NCBI GenBank assembly: GCA_023443455.1 | Contig: JAEZUE010000004.1 | Location: 1-64,000 of the forward strand | Reading direction: 5' to 3' | Source: Verrucomicrobiota bacterium | GTDB taxonomy: Bacteria > Verrucomicrobiota > Verrucomicrobiia > Opitutales > Opitutaceae | Length of the DNA stretch: 64,000 nucleotides | Shown here: one piece after another, positions 55,952 to 64,000 of the stretch | Numbering within the stretch: the first letter of the stretch is position 1 | Layout of the letters: each line of letters begins with the position of its first letter | Notes under the pieces: generated by a model | Seen by the model: the letters and a program-made list of their open reading frames with translations, nothing else | What the model was told of the DNA's origin: nothing | Databases searched by the model: none | Translations under genes and position numbers: made by a program

Positions 55952-57103
55952 CTACAAGCCGATGTGTTTGCGAGCTTCCCAGCAGGATTGCCACGCCTTG
56001 CTGCTCTTGGCCCGCGGCTTCACGACCGCATCGAAGTAGTGCCTGATCTTCTTGATGTCGTCCGGGTTGTCCTTGACCAGGGTTCCTGCGAGCTGCCGCG
56101 CAACGTGAGCCCCCTCCATTTTTCCCGCTCCGAAATAGACGGCATCCAGCCCTGCGGAGTATCCCACGGCGACCGCTTCCGCGGTCGACATGACCGTGGT
56201 CGGTTTCTCGATGACGATTCCGTCGTCGGTGCGCCCGGTTCGCAGGTCGTGGAATGTCGACACCAGCAAGTCCATGACATCCGGCGGGCAGGAAACCTGG
56301 AGATCCGAGTCGCGGAGGAGCTTCTCGGTCTGCTCGGTCACCAGCCGCAATTCCAGTGCGCGGTCCCCGATCGAGTGGACCGTCTCGAAGTTGAAGCGGC
56401 GCTTGAGGGCGCTCGACATTTCGTGGACGCCCCGATCCCGCAGATTCGCTGTCGCGATCAGATTGAAGCCGCGGGCGCCGAAAACGACCCCGTCATCGCC
56501 GGACAACTCGGGGACGTGCAGGACCTTCTCCGACAGAATGCTGACCAGGGTGTCCTGAATCTCCGGCTGGCATCGGGTGACTTCCTCGAAACGCACCACG
56601 GTACCGCGCTTCATCCCGGCGTAGATCGGGGAGGGGACGAGCGCTTTGGGTTGGGGCCCTTCGGCGAGAAGAAGCGCGTAGTTCCACGAGTACTTGATCT
56701 GGTCGTCCGTCGTCCCAGCCGTCCCTTGGATTGTCAGCGTCGAATCGCCGGAAACTGCGGCTGCGAGCAGTTCGGAAAGCATCGATTTTGCGGTTCCCGG
56801 CTCACCGACCAACAGCAGTCCGCGTTGGCCCAGAAGCGTAACGACACAGCGATCGATCAGGGCATCATCGCCGTAGAACTTCCGGCTGATCTCGACCGTA
56901 CGTTTTTGCCCCTCGATCTCGTAGCCGAGCTTTCGCCCGTCGCTTCCGATGATGAAGGTCCTGACCGCCTTCGGTGAAAGGTTCCAGCCAGCGGGACGTG
57001 GTCCGTCGTCATTTGCTCTGAGCGCAGCCAGTTCGTCCGCGTAGGTGACTTCGGCGGGGGGGCGAAGAATCTTGTGGGGTGTCATTGGGGTTGATTCTGC
57101 CAT
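55952..57103 (-). CDS. MoxR-type AAA+ ATPase (YehL-like)
   Basis: A 383-aa ATPase. Walker A is GEPGTAKS at about 100-107 (LLLVGEPGTAKSMLSE). The Walker-B-equivalent is VVRFEEVTRC, with Glu-Glu in place of Asp-Glu; sensor 1 is LIATANLRDRG and an arginine-finger segment is SSALKRRFNFETV. MoxR ATPases work as chaperone-like rings with VWA adaptors. Start MAESTPM (57103) leaves a 2-bp gap after the DUF4132 stop; an upstream ATG at 57130 would overlap it. E. coli YehL is the closest recognised relative. Confidence 0.92.
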   Translation of the reverse strand: MAESTPMTPHKILRPPAEVTYADELAALRANDDGPRPAGWNLSPKAVRTFIIGSDGRKLGYEIEGQKRTVEISRKFYGDDALIDRCVVTLLGQRGLLLVGEPGTAKSMLSELLAAAVSGDSTLTIQGTAGTTDDQIKYSWNYALLLAEGPQPKALVPSPIYAGMKRGTVVRFEEVTRCQPEIQDTLVSILSEKVLHVPELSGDDGVVFGARGFNLIATANLRDRGVHEMSSALKRRFNFETVHSIGDRALELRLVTEQTEKLLRDSDLQVSCPPDVMDLLVSTFHDLRTGRTDDGIVIEKPTTVMSTAEAVAVGYSAGLDAVYFGAGKMEGAHVARQLAGTLVKDNPDDIKKIRHYFDAVVKPRAKSSKAWQSCWEARKHIGL

Positions 57104-57105
57104 GT

Positions 57106-60100
57106 TCAGTATTGGACGGCCTTTTCCCAATTCGGATCGAAACCCTTCCCGTCGGCGGCAGCTTGTCGGAAGTCATTCCAGCACTCGCTCACCAGTACGG
57201 CGGGGAGGTCGGACAATCGCATGCCACTGTCCCCGATGGATGCTTCCCCCTCACCGATTGGGCTGAAACACAGACTGATCAACGCGACGGGCTTGTTCTC
57301 TTCGGGTAGCGGACTTCCCGAGAAGTTGATGGTCGCCTGAATGCCGAGCCCGGGGAAGCGCTTGTTGTAGTCCATGAACCATCCGCCGTCCTGCGCTTGC
57401 CCGCGGGTGTAGCCGAGCTTCGTGAGCCGCCCACGGAGTTTGAAGTTGTCGACCACATGTCCCCGGTATTCGTCGATCTCCGCCTCGTCGCGTCGATCTG
57501 CGGGAATCACGTAGACTGGTTTGCCGAATTGCTGAAAGAGCGGCTCCACTTTGTAGTCAGCCAAGTGCGCTTTCCAGCTGTCGCGTTGCTCGCTGGTCAG
57601 TGTTGCTTCATGGGCCAGACGAACTCGGGCGGTTTCCGGAACCTCGACGGCATCATCGTCCGTGTTGGTGAGCGACTTGTCGGGGAGAGGCCGGAACGTC
57701 CCGGTGACCTTGCCGTCTTCAACAACACACCAGACCAGTCTCTCGCAGAAACGGGATACGATCGGATGTGAGAGGATGAAGGTCCGGAAATCGCCGAAGA
57801 TCCATTCGCGCTGCGTACACATCGCTTCGTAGAGGCGTTCCTCCTGAAGCTTGAGCACGGTTTTCAGTTCCTTGCGCGTCGCCGAAAGCGCCTGCTTGGC
57901 TGCCTTGGCCTTCTCCTCGTCATCCGCCTTGTTGGAATCCGGCAGGGATTTGATTTCCCGTCCGTCGCTATTGGTGAGCGTCAATGTGAAATCCGCGGTC
58001 AGCCGGGCAGTGAAGGACCGCGCTCCGAAATCCAGCTCAAGAATACCATCTTCGTCCAATCCCGCTGTCGGAATCGTGCGATCCGCCAACTCGTCGAGAG
58101 TCCAGTTCTTTCGGTCGGCGAGCTGTTGGCAGAGGCGTGTGGCTTCTTCCTGGATCCCCTTCGTTCGGAAACGATTTCCAATCGCCAGCAGAACTTGGAT
58201 CGCATTGGGGTCGTCGATCCAGGCCAACATCTGCAGCAGCGCTTTGGCCTGCGCACCGCGCATGCCGTAGTACTGCTTGATGTAGCGGTGAACGATCGGA
58301 GCAATCGAGCCATTGGCCAGTGCGCCGGCAACTGCGAGAACCCCCTTCGAGCTGATGGCCGAGCCCTTGCAGGCCGCAAGAAGTCCATTGTACACCGACC
58401 GGTAATGCTTCTGTTCGTCCCACGAAGCCGCGTATTGCGGATACTGGGCGAAGTACTGGGCGGTTTGCTTGGTTTGCGCTTCAGCCAAGCGGGCCGCCTC
58501 ATCCGTCGTGTGTGCCGGGATCGTGTCCTGCGCCATCCACGCCTCGGCAATGAAGCGGCCGAGTTGATGGCGGTCGGTGGCGGCAAAAAGCCCCGCGTAG
58601 TTCCTGAGGAGCGGTCCCGGTTCAGGGTTCTTCAGTTTGAAGGCCTGTACGAGAAGCAGGCGCACCAGGTTCGGTGAGACCACTCCCGAATCGTCAGCCC
58701 AACGGAGGGCCGGCATTGACGTGAACGGGAACCAACTGAGATCGGCCGGGAGGTCTTTGCTGGCCTGTTTCTCGGCTTCCTTTTCGAGCCCTTTTCGGTC
58801 GATCAGCTCCCCGATCGGGATTCCGAACGATTCGAGTGCCAGCATCATCGCGCCTTGGGCGACCTCTTTCTTCTCCTTCTTCAGGGCTGCCAACAAGGCA
58901 CTCTTCGCCTCTTGCGCATTGAGCCGGGTGAGCCAGCCCGCCGCTTCCGCTCGGACTTCCATTTGTCCACTTGCCAAACTCGCAATCAACCGGGCGACGG
59001 TGTCGGGTTCTCGGGAGAGGGATTCCTGCGCATCCAAACGCTCTGCTTTTGCCCCGGTGAGGGCGATCTCCCACAAAAGTGGCAAGAGCCGCTTGGGCGT
59101 TCGCGGGAACTTGCTCAATGCCGTAAGTGCGTTGCGTCTCCCATTCCGATCTTCGAACCGGGCCATGTAGCCAGTGGTCGTCGTCTCCGAGATCACTGCG
59201 CCCAGAGCTTCTTCGAAGAGCTGAAGACGCTCCGCAAAATAGGGCCAGATCCCCTCCGGCGGTTGTTGGAACAGAGCTACACGTGCAGAGTACGCGCTGT
59301 TGTATTGTCCCAGGTAGGCTCGGCCGATGAAGTTGGCGTCGTAACCAAGTGCCTCAAATATGGCGGCCACCTCCCGTAAACCGGGCCGCGGATGAATCTT
59401 CGAGTAGGCGGCGAACGACGCACTGCACCGACTGAACCAGTAGCGTTCGTTCGGTTGACCGGTCCAGATCACACACCAGCGCACAAGGTGGAGTGGTGTG
59501 AAGCTCGGGTGAATGGGGAACTCAAGGATCCGCTTCGTCCCTTCGCGCCAGCTTTGGGCGCCCGGAATTCGGACGCTGCGCTTTCGGCGTCGCGTCCCGT
59601 ATTGCAGCTCCTCGAATACGGCGTCGACGAGGTCTTCGCTATACGACGCTTCAAACTTTCCCGCCCACCGTTGATGTTTGATTCGCTCATACGCCGCTAG
59701 TGCTTCGGCGTAGGCCTTCTCCAGACAGGCTCTCAGGTCATTGCGTAGCGATTCATCCAGTGGGGCGTCCAGCGAGACCGGCTGCAGCGGTGGCAGCGCC
59801 CAATCGTCTACAAGGGAGGCGGCGTCTGCTTCTGGTTCAGGTGTGCGCAGGATGTCGTCGAGAATCCCGATAACCTTCTTCGCCTTTTCTTCCGCGCGCC
59901 GTTCGCGCAGGAACTCGCGGGCCTCGTCACCAAAGATTCGATGGCAGGACTGAACAGCTATCCCCCTGGTTTCATTGTCCCCCTCGCGTGCATGACGCTC
60001 GAGCAGGGCTCGGAATTCAGCAGGGCACTGCCTGACCAAGGGTTCGGCGGCCTGTCGCACCTGCTTTGAGGAAACAACCATGAATCCGGCGATCTCATCC

Positions 60101-60831
60101 CTCCAGATCAGCGGGTTGGCGCGTGCCACCCCGATCGATTCGAGTACGTGGATCCTGACTTTGAATTCCGGGTGATTGAATCCTTCGCGGACTACTCCCG
60201 GGTTGCGTTCGAGAGCGTCCTTGAAGTCTGAAAACGATCGGAATGGATCGGCGTAGACGTTCCAGCCCCAACCCTTCGTGTCAGGGATTAGGGCGCCTCG
60301 TGTCACTTGAGCCGGATCCTGCTCGTTCGCGACGACCATGGCTTCCAAGGTCTTGAGCGTGACCGGTGGGCGCGGCTTGGGCTTCGACGACCACGAATAG
60401 CCAGATGTCCCTGTCACTTGGCGGAAGAACAGTTCCAGCCATTCGTAACCGTTCCTCCATGCTGCGATCGTTGGCTGGCCATAGGCGTGTTTCGACGGCG
60501 CCTTGGATGCGGCGAGGTAAACTTGCGCAAGACGAACCAGTGCCGGGGCCTCCCATGATCCGAGGCTTCCGATGAGTTTTCGGTGGGCCGCGTATTTCGG
60601 GCCATCCACCGACCAGACACCCGAGCACAAGACTCCTACCGTCTCGGCGAAGCCCGAAATCTTGGGGATTCTCCCCAAAACGTCAGTCGGCTCTCCGTTC
60701 GCAACAAATTGCGCAATGTCCCGTGGTAGTGACCTGTCGTCAGAGGATACGGGTGAAAACGCATCCAATACCAGTTCGTTCCCGTTTCCGTTAAGGACCT
60801 TCGCGAGTGTCTTCTTGAGATGGTCAAGCAT
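57106..60831 (-). CDS. DUF4132 protein (YehI/MolR-like), 1241 aa
   Basis: First and largest gene of the operon, start MLDHLKKTLAKVLNG; the ORF extension upstream is dropped because MLDHLKKTL begins the conserved part. The N-terminal 900 residues are helical with HEAT-like repeats (FNHPEFKVRIHVLESIGVA, ALLERHAREGDNETRGIAV). The C-terminal DUF4132 region carries LSATRKELKTVLKLQEERLYEAM, WIFGDFRTFILSHPIVSRF, ERLVWCVVED and RGRLTKLGYTRGQAQDGGW, the usual family landmarks. E. coli YehI (about 1210 aa) has the same organisation and is of unknown function. A HEAT scaffold that holds the MoxR/VWA machine is a reasonable guess. Confidence 0.9.
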   Translation of the reverse strand: MLDHLKKTLAKVLNGNGNELVLDAFSPVSSDDRSLPRDIAQFVANGEPTDVLGRIPKISGFAETVGVLCSGVWSVDGPKYAAHRKLIGSLGSWEAPALVRLAQVYLAASKAPSKHAYGQPTIAAWRNGYEWLELFFRQVTGTSGYSWSSKPKPRPPVTLKTLEAMVVANEQDPAQVTRGALIPDTKGWGWNVYADPFRSFSDFKDALERNPGVVREGFNHPEFKVRIHVLESIGVARANPLIWRDEIAGFMVVSSKQVRQAAEPLVRQCPAEFRALLERHAREGDNETRGIAVQSCHRIFGDEAREFLRERRAEEKAKKVIGILDDILRTPEPEADAASLVDDWALPPLQPVSLDAPLDESLRNDLRACLEKAYAEALAAYERIKHQRWAGKFEASYSEDLVDAVFEELQYGTRRRKRSVRIPGAQSWREGTKRILEFPIHPSFTPLHLVRWCVIWTGQPNERYWFSRCSASFAAYSKIHPRPGLREVAAIFEALGYDANFIGRAYLGQYNSAYSARVALFQQPPEGIWPYFAERLQLFEEALGAVISETTTTGYMARFEDRNGRRNALTALSKFPRTPKRLLPLLWEIALTGAKAERLDAQESLSREPDTVARLIASLASGQMEVRAEAAGWLTRLNAQEAKSALLAALKKEKKEVAQGAMMLALESFGIPIGELIDRKGLEKEAEKQASKDLPADLSWFPFTSMPALRWADDSGVVSPNLVRLLLVQAFKLKNPEPGPLLRNYAGLFAATDRHQLGRFIAEAWMAQDTIPAHTTDEAARLAEAQTKQTAQYFAQYPQYAASWDEQKHYRSVYNGLLAACKGSAISSKGVLAVAGALANGSIAPIVHRYIKQYYGMRGAQAKALLQMLAWIDDPNAIQVLLAIGNRFRTKGIQEEATRLCQQLADRKNWTLDELADRTIPTAGLDEDGILELDFGARSFTARLTADFTLTLTNSDGREIKSLPDSNKADDEEKAKAAKQALSATRKELKTVLKLQEERLYEAMCTQREWIFGDFRTFILSHPIVSRFCERLVWCVVEDGKVTGTFRPLPDKSLTNTDDDAVEVPETARVRLAHEATLTSEQRDSWKAHLADYKVEPLFQQFGKPVYVIPADRRDEAEIDEYRGHVVDNFKLRGRLTKLGYTRGQAQDGGWFMDYNKRFPGLGIQATINFSGSPLPEENKPVALISLCFSPIGEGEASIGDSGMRLSDLPAVLVSECWNDFRQAAADGKGFDPNWEKAVQY

Positions 60832-61151
60832 TGGGGTGTTTAGGGGTGTGTATTGGAGCGGGAAATCGGGTTGTCTGCTACGATTTTCTGCAGCGGGAAG
60901 CAGGATCGTCACAATAGGCCAACTTCGGAGGCATCATTGGGCCTGCCGCAGCTTCTTGGGCCCAAATTCTTGTGGCCTTTGCGCTGTATTCCAATGCGTG
61001 TTTGGGGCGCCTGACTCCCGCGTTCTCGGTAGGAGCGGATTGGTGCGGTTTTCCCGTTCGTGGGAATGGTCATGCCGGCGCAGCGGCGCATTCCGCACCG
61101 CCAGCCTCAAACACGATCAACCCTCAAGCTGGCACCCGCCGGCCTTCTCCC
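60832..61151. other. divergent promoter region of the yeh-like operon
   Basis: 320 bp between the minus-strand five-gene operon and the small plus-strand gene at 61152. No gene or clear promoter boxes were found by eye. Confidence 0.45.
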
Positions 61152-61367
61152 ATGACTCCAGCTACTGAACATGCCTTGAACGGTTCCTTGCTCGGTTCCC
61201 GCGTTGCGATCCAGGACTTCATCCCCGACGAACTCGTGCGGTTGAAACATGAACTGTTGCGCGCGGAGATCCGCCTGGCCAAAGCCAAGGCGTCCGCTGC
61301 CGGCGCCGAGGCGGACGTGAAGGTGCTCAGCGCCCGCCTGCGGGCCTTCACCGTTGCACGATCCTGA
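61152..61367 (+). CDS. small coiled-coil protein, 71 aa
   Basis: Start MTPATEHALNGSLLG is chosen over a longer ORF whose first 60 residues look non-coding. Residues 25-65 form an amphipathic helix pair (PDELVRLKHELLRAEIRLAKA, GAEADVKVLSARLRAF) with a heptad pattern, suggesting a coiled coil. No family is recognised. It is convergent with the LuxR-type regulator, 55 bp away. Confidence 0.5.
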   Translation: MTPATEHALNGSLLGSRVAIQDFIPDELVRLKHELLRAEIRLAKAKASAAGAEADVKVLSARLRAFTVARS

Positions 61368-61422
61368 GCGAACTGACGTCGGTCTCGCTGTGCGCGATCT
61401 CTGCCTTTGCGTCCTGAGCGCC

Positions 61423-62148
61423 TCAGCCCGCGGCCTCCGGATCGCCCTTGGTCGCATGGGCGAATAGGTCCCTCAGCCGCCGTTGGAAACCTGGGCGGGT
61501 CACTCCATCGGGCGTGATGTGGACGTAGCCGTTCTGCACGGCGTAGTTGATCAGCGCGCCCTTCTGGTGGAGGTGCAGCTTCGCCATGATGGCCTTGCGG
61601 TGCGTGTTGACGGTATAGGGCGAGAGTCCGAGCAGGTCGGCAGCTTCCTGGTCGTCGCAGCCGTCGCCGATGACGGCGAGCACGATTTGCTCCTTGTTGG
61701 TGAGTTCATCGAGCGTGAGGTTGGCGCGGGGCCTGAGCAGCGCCGCGAAACCCGGGCTGGTGTAGGGCAAGTGCGCGAGCACTCGGTCGATCGCGACAGG
61801 GAGGTTCTCCAGGCCTTCCTCGATCCCGTCGTAGATCCCGTCGAAACGCATCTGGCGCAGCATCGCGCACGTCCGGCTGTCCTTGCGCGAGGTCACGACC
61901 AGGATCGGTTGCTCGCGTTTCAGAAACGGTTCGAGGTGTTCGAGCCCGTCCATGTCGGCGAGTTGCACCCCGGTCACGAAGAGATCGGGCGTGCGGGCCT
62001 GAATCGATTCGAGGGCGTCGAAACCGAGATGATACACGAGCACTTCGGCATTGTGCCAGTGCTCGCGGATGGCCCGGCTGATCAGTTCGCCGTACAGGCG
62101 GTCAGCTTTGAGGACGACAATTCGCAGTGCGTCATGCTTGGACAACAT
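61423..62148 (-). CDS. LuxR-family regulator with degenerate receiver
   Basis: A 241-aa regulator. The N-terminal domain has receiver-like spacing (LRIVVLKADRLYGELISRAI, then PDLFVTGVQLADMDGLEHLE), but the position of the phospho-acceptor Asp holds Gly60, and the acidic pocket is reduced to Asp16. The switch Thr/Ser (VVTSRKDS) remains. The LuxR helix-turn-helix is intact (LTNKEQIVLAVIGDGCDDQEAADLLGLSPYTVNTHRKAIMAKL). It is therefore probably phosphorylation-independent. It starts 2 bp after the ClpB-like ATPase stop, so it is co-transcribed with the conjugation-type genes upstream and may regulate them. Confidence 0.85.
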   Translation of the reverse strand: MLSKHDALRIVVLKADRLYGELISRAIREHWHNAEVLVYHLGFDALESIQARTPDLFVTGVQLADMDGLEHLEPFLKREQPILVVTSRKDSRTCAMLRQMRFDGIYDGIEEGLENLPVAIDRVLAHLPYTSPGFAALLRPRANLTLDELTNKEQIVLAVIGDGCDDQEAADLLGLSPYTVNTHRKAIMAKLHLHQKGALINYAVQNGYVHITPDGVTRPGFQRRLRDLFAHATKGDPEAAG

Positions 62149-62150
62149 CG

Positions 62151-63059
62151 TCAGGGGGCGGGGGGCCTGAGCTGGAGTTGTAGACCATCGGACGTGGGGA
62201 GAAGGGAGCCGGTGCCGGTATCTCCGGCCAACAGCGCGGTCGCGAGGGCGTTGCGCACGAGCAGTTCGGTGGCGTCGCGCATCGGGCGGGCGCCAAGGCG
62301 CTCGTTGTAGCCGAGGCGGACCACGGCATCAGTGACGCCGGGCTCGGGTTGCAGAGCGAAGCCCCGGTCGGCCAACGCTTGGCATTCCTTGGCGACCATT
62401 CCGTGTGCGATCCGGCACTGGGCTTCGTAGTCGAGCCGGCTGAAGCCGACCGTCAGGGTGATGCGCGCGAAGATCTCCGGGCGCAGCTCGCGTTGGGCAT
62501 CGTTTCGGACGAGCCGCTCCATCGTTTCGTGCTTCGACTTGCGCAGTGCCATGATGCGTTGCGCACCGATGTTGCTGGTGAGCACGACGTACCAATCGGA
62601 GAAGTCGATCACCCGGTTGCGGCCGGTGGTCAGGCGCGCGGCATCGAGGAGTTGGAGCAGGACATCAAGGATGCGCGGATGCGCCTTTTCGATTTCGTCG
62701 AAGAGCAACGTGCCGCGGCCGCCGCAGGCATCGAAACCCGCGGCGATGCGCCCCGGCTCGTCGGCTGTTCCGAGCAACAGGCCGAGTCGATCGGGTGTCT
62801 GGTATTCGGACATGTCCAGGCGCACGACGCGGTCGGGCCCGACCAGTTCCTCGGTGAAGCGCAGCGTCAGCTCGGTTTTGCCAACGCCGGTAGGTCCGAG
62901 GAACAGGAAGCTGGCGCGTGGTCGCCCGCGGGCGCTCAGACCCAACTCGCCGTGCTGCAGGCGTTCGGCGACGCGGTCGATCACCTGGTCTTGTCCGGTC
63001 AGGTGCGCCTTCAGGCGCGCCGGCAGGGCACGCAGCTGTTCGCGTGAGATTTCCATCAT
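62151..63059 (-). CDS. single-ring ClpB/ClpA-type AAA+ ATPase
   Basis: A 302-aa protein equivalent to the second ATPase ring of ClpB. Walker A GPTGVGKT at 55-62, Walker B TLLFDEIEKAHP with Asp121-Glu122, sensor 1 Asn in VVLTSNIGAQ (about 163), Clp-type VRLDMSEYQTPDRLG, and sensor 2 in ERLGARPMRDATE near the small D2 domain. It lacks the N-domain, first ring and middle coiled coil. Such short ClpB-like ATPases occur beside secretion and conjugation genes. It begins 15 bp after the lipoprotein stop. Confidence 0.9.
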   Translation of the reverse strand: MMEISREQLRALPARLKAHLTGQDQVIDRVAERLQHGELGLSARGRPRASFLFLGPTGVGKTELTLRFTEELVGPDRVVRLDMSEYQTPDRLGLLLGTADEPGRIAAGFDACGGRGTLLFDEIEKAHPRILDVLLQLLDAARLTTGRNRVIDFSDWYVVLTSNIGAQRIMALRKSKHETMERLVRNDAQRELRPEIFARITLTVGFSRLDYEAQCRIAHGMVAKECQALADRGFALQPEPGVTDAVVRLGYNERLGARPMRDATELLVRNALATALLAGDTGTGSLLPTSDGLQLQLRPPAP

Positions 63060-63074
63060 CCGCTTTTCCGTAAC

Positions 63075-63638
63075 CTAGTTCTGGTTGTCTGTCGGTTGGC
63101 CGGCCGCAGTGGGTGCCCGTGGCGGGGCTGTCGCAATGGCAGCGGCCGACGCGACGCAGCGTTCGGCTTCGAGTTGTTCGCGCAGCACCTTCGCTTTCGT
63201 GCTCTCGCGAACGAGGACGCGATACTGCTCCTGCATCTTCTGGCCGGTCTCGGCCATGGTGTTGCGTAGTGTCTGCAGTTCGGCCGTCACGGTCCGCTGC
63301 GTTGCCAATACCGCGGCGAGTTCCGTGCTCGGCGGAAGCGGCGCGACACTCGTGCGTGCGAACGAATCCCGCGGGACGGTGGCGAGCCACGAATCGAACG
63401 TCACCGGAACGACTGTCCGCCGGTACAGTGTGTGCGCGTCGTGCAGCAATGTCGGATCGTCGGCATCGCGATACGGACCGATCGCATAGGGCGTGAATGC
63501 GACCTGGGTGACCGGTGCCACGGTGGCCGACGGATCTGGTGGCGGTGCATTGGTCGGTGGCGAGACAGTGCGCTCGATCCGGGCCGTGGTGCAGCCGGCC
63601 ACGAGCAGAGGGAGGATCACGAAACGGGCTGGGTTCAT
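63075..63638 (-). CDS. outer-membrane lipoprotein, possible TraV-like T4SS component
   Basis: A 187-aa lipoprotein from MNPARFVILPLLVAGC, where LVAGC is the lipobox. A Pro-rich stretch (PPTNAPPPDPSATVAP) precedes a middle domain and a C-terminal coiled coil (AAVLATQRTVTAELQTLRN). It starts 1 bp after the stop of the VirB10-like gene, the relative place of TraV in F-type systems, but the TraV cysteines are absent. The T4SS role is inferred from position. Confidence 0.7.
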   Translation of the reverse strand: MNPARFVILPLLVAGCTTARIERTVSPPTNAPPPDPSATVAPVTQVAFTPYAIGPYRDADDPTLLHDAHTLYRRTVVPVTFDSWLATVPRDSFARTSVAPLPPSTELAAVLATQRTVTAELQTLRNTMAETGQKMQEQYRVLVRESTKAKVLREQLEAERCVASAAAIATAPPRAPTAAGQPTDNQN

Positions 63639-63639
63639 C

Positions 63640-63999
63640 TCATCCTCGGGTTGGTGTTGTCGTCGGTGGGGAAGAGTTTTGCGGTGGGGGCGTGGGTTGA
63701 GTGCTTGTGGCGGCGACGGCGGCATTGCTGGGATCCACGGGACTCAACACGTACACATAGAGTTCCTTTCCGGCGGCGACGCGGACGAAGTACCCGTTCT
63801 CCTCGAGATCCTGCAGCGTGCGCTGCGCATACAGGTCGAACACGTTGCCGGCGCCTTCGCGCAGCCCGTTGGAGACCGATCCGGTGATCGTGGTACCGAT
63901 CGCAGTCTGCGTACGGTCCTGCGTGCCGCGGGAGAATCCGCTCAGCGCCGCGGCGGCGAGCAGCTTGAGCTCTTGGAGATCGTCGCTGGCGAGGAGCCT
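63640..63999 (-). CDS. VirB10/TrbI/TraB-like conjugation protein, C-terminal part only
   Basis: The frame is open to the window edge, so the N-terminus lies outside. The visible 119 residues include LAAAALSGFSRGTQDRTQTA, SVSNGLREGAGNVFDLYAQR and YFVRVAAGKELYVYVLSP, matching the C-terminal segment of VirB10-family proteins (antenna-side helices, then a strand with the R-V-x-A-G motif). A Pro/Thr tail ends the protein. VirB10 spans the envelope in type IV secretion. It heads the operon with the lipoprotein, ATPase and regulator. Confidence 0.75.
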   Translation of the reverse strand, partial: RLLASDDLQELKLLAAAALSGFSRGTQDRTQTAIGTTITGSVSNGLREGAGNVFDLYAQRTLQDLEENGYFVRVAAGKELYVYVLSPVDPSNAAVAATSTQPTPPPQNSSPPTTTPTRG

Positions 64000-64000
64000 T

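Overview
The window looks like chromosome from a high-GC bacterium of the Verrucomicrobia, most likely Opitutaceae. The reasons are two very large TonB-dependent receptors whose mature N-termini begin with the 'VVVLSPFEVS' motif, a sugar-uptake locus with TonB receptors but no SusD partner, secreted proteins with a 'LEAS.DL..W' module, and weak or absent Shine-Dalgarno sequences at many starts. This placement is inferred from protein style; no rRNA is present.

Layout. 0-5 kb is core chromosome: ubiE and, divergently, smc, with two related palindromes between them. 5.2-13.4 kb holds a compact set of three phage-tail-collar proteins, two DUF6916-type proteins (one with a twin-arginine signal) and a GNAT acetyltransferase, facing two secreted beta-rich proteins. 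13.5-18.5 kb has a doc toxin remnant, a secreted multidomain protein with a cellulase-like barrel, and a COG0701-type permease. 18.5-23 kb is decayed: a type I restriction operon collapsed by deletion (hsdM start joined to hsdR interior), a REP-like element that now supplies the hsdR start, a frameshifted DUF2726 fragment and a 219-bp MITE.

At 23.0 kb lies the 3' end of a tRNA-Cys gene with its terminator, next to a tyrosine recombinase and an excisionase-like protein. This marks one edge of an integrative element extending to the right. 25-46.4 kb is a glucuronoarabinoxylan-type utilisation locus: a propeller-type sensor kinase and NarL-type regulator, TonB receptor 1, GH115, GH51 and three GH43 enzymes in one operon, then TonB receptor 2. 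The two receptor genes share an ATACC-N2-GGTAT palindrome upstream.

46.4-64 kb is accessory: small conserved proteins, an AbiEi/AbiEii toxin-antitoxin pair, DUF6573, and a five-gene operon (DUF4132, MoxR AAA ATPase, DUF5682, VWA, SWIM) matching the uncharacterised E. coli yehI-yehL-yehM-yehP-yehQ set. The right edge has the start of a conjugation-type operon: a VirB10/TraB-like C-terminus, a lipoprotein, a single-ring ClpB-like ATPase and a LuxR-type regulator with a degenerate receiver.

Taken together, the tRNA-Cys/integrase boundary on the left and conjugation genes on the right suggest that 23 kb to beyond the window end may be one integrative conjugative element carrying xylan catabolism and conflict systems. 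That is a hypothesis. The parts that seem least described are the MoxR/VWA/SWIM operon and the tail-collar/DUF6916/GNAT surface cluster.
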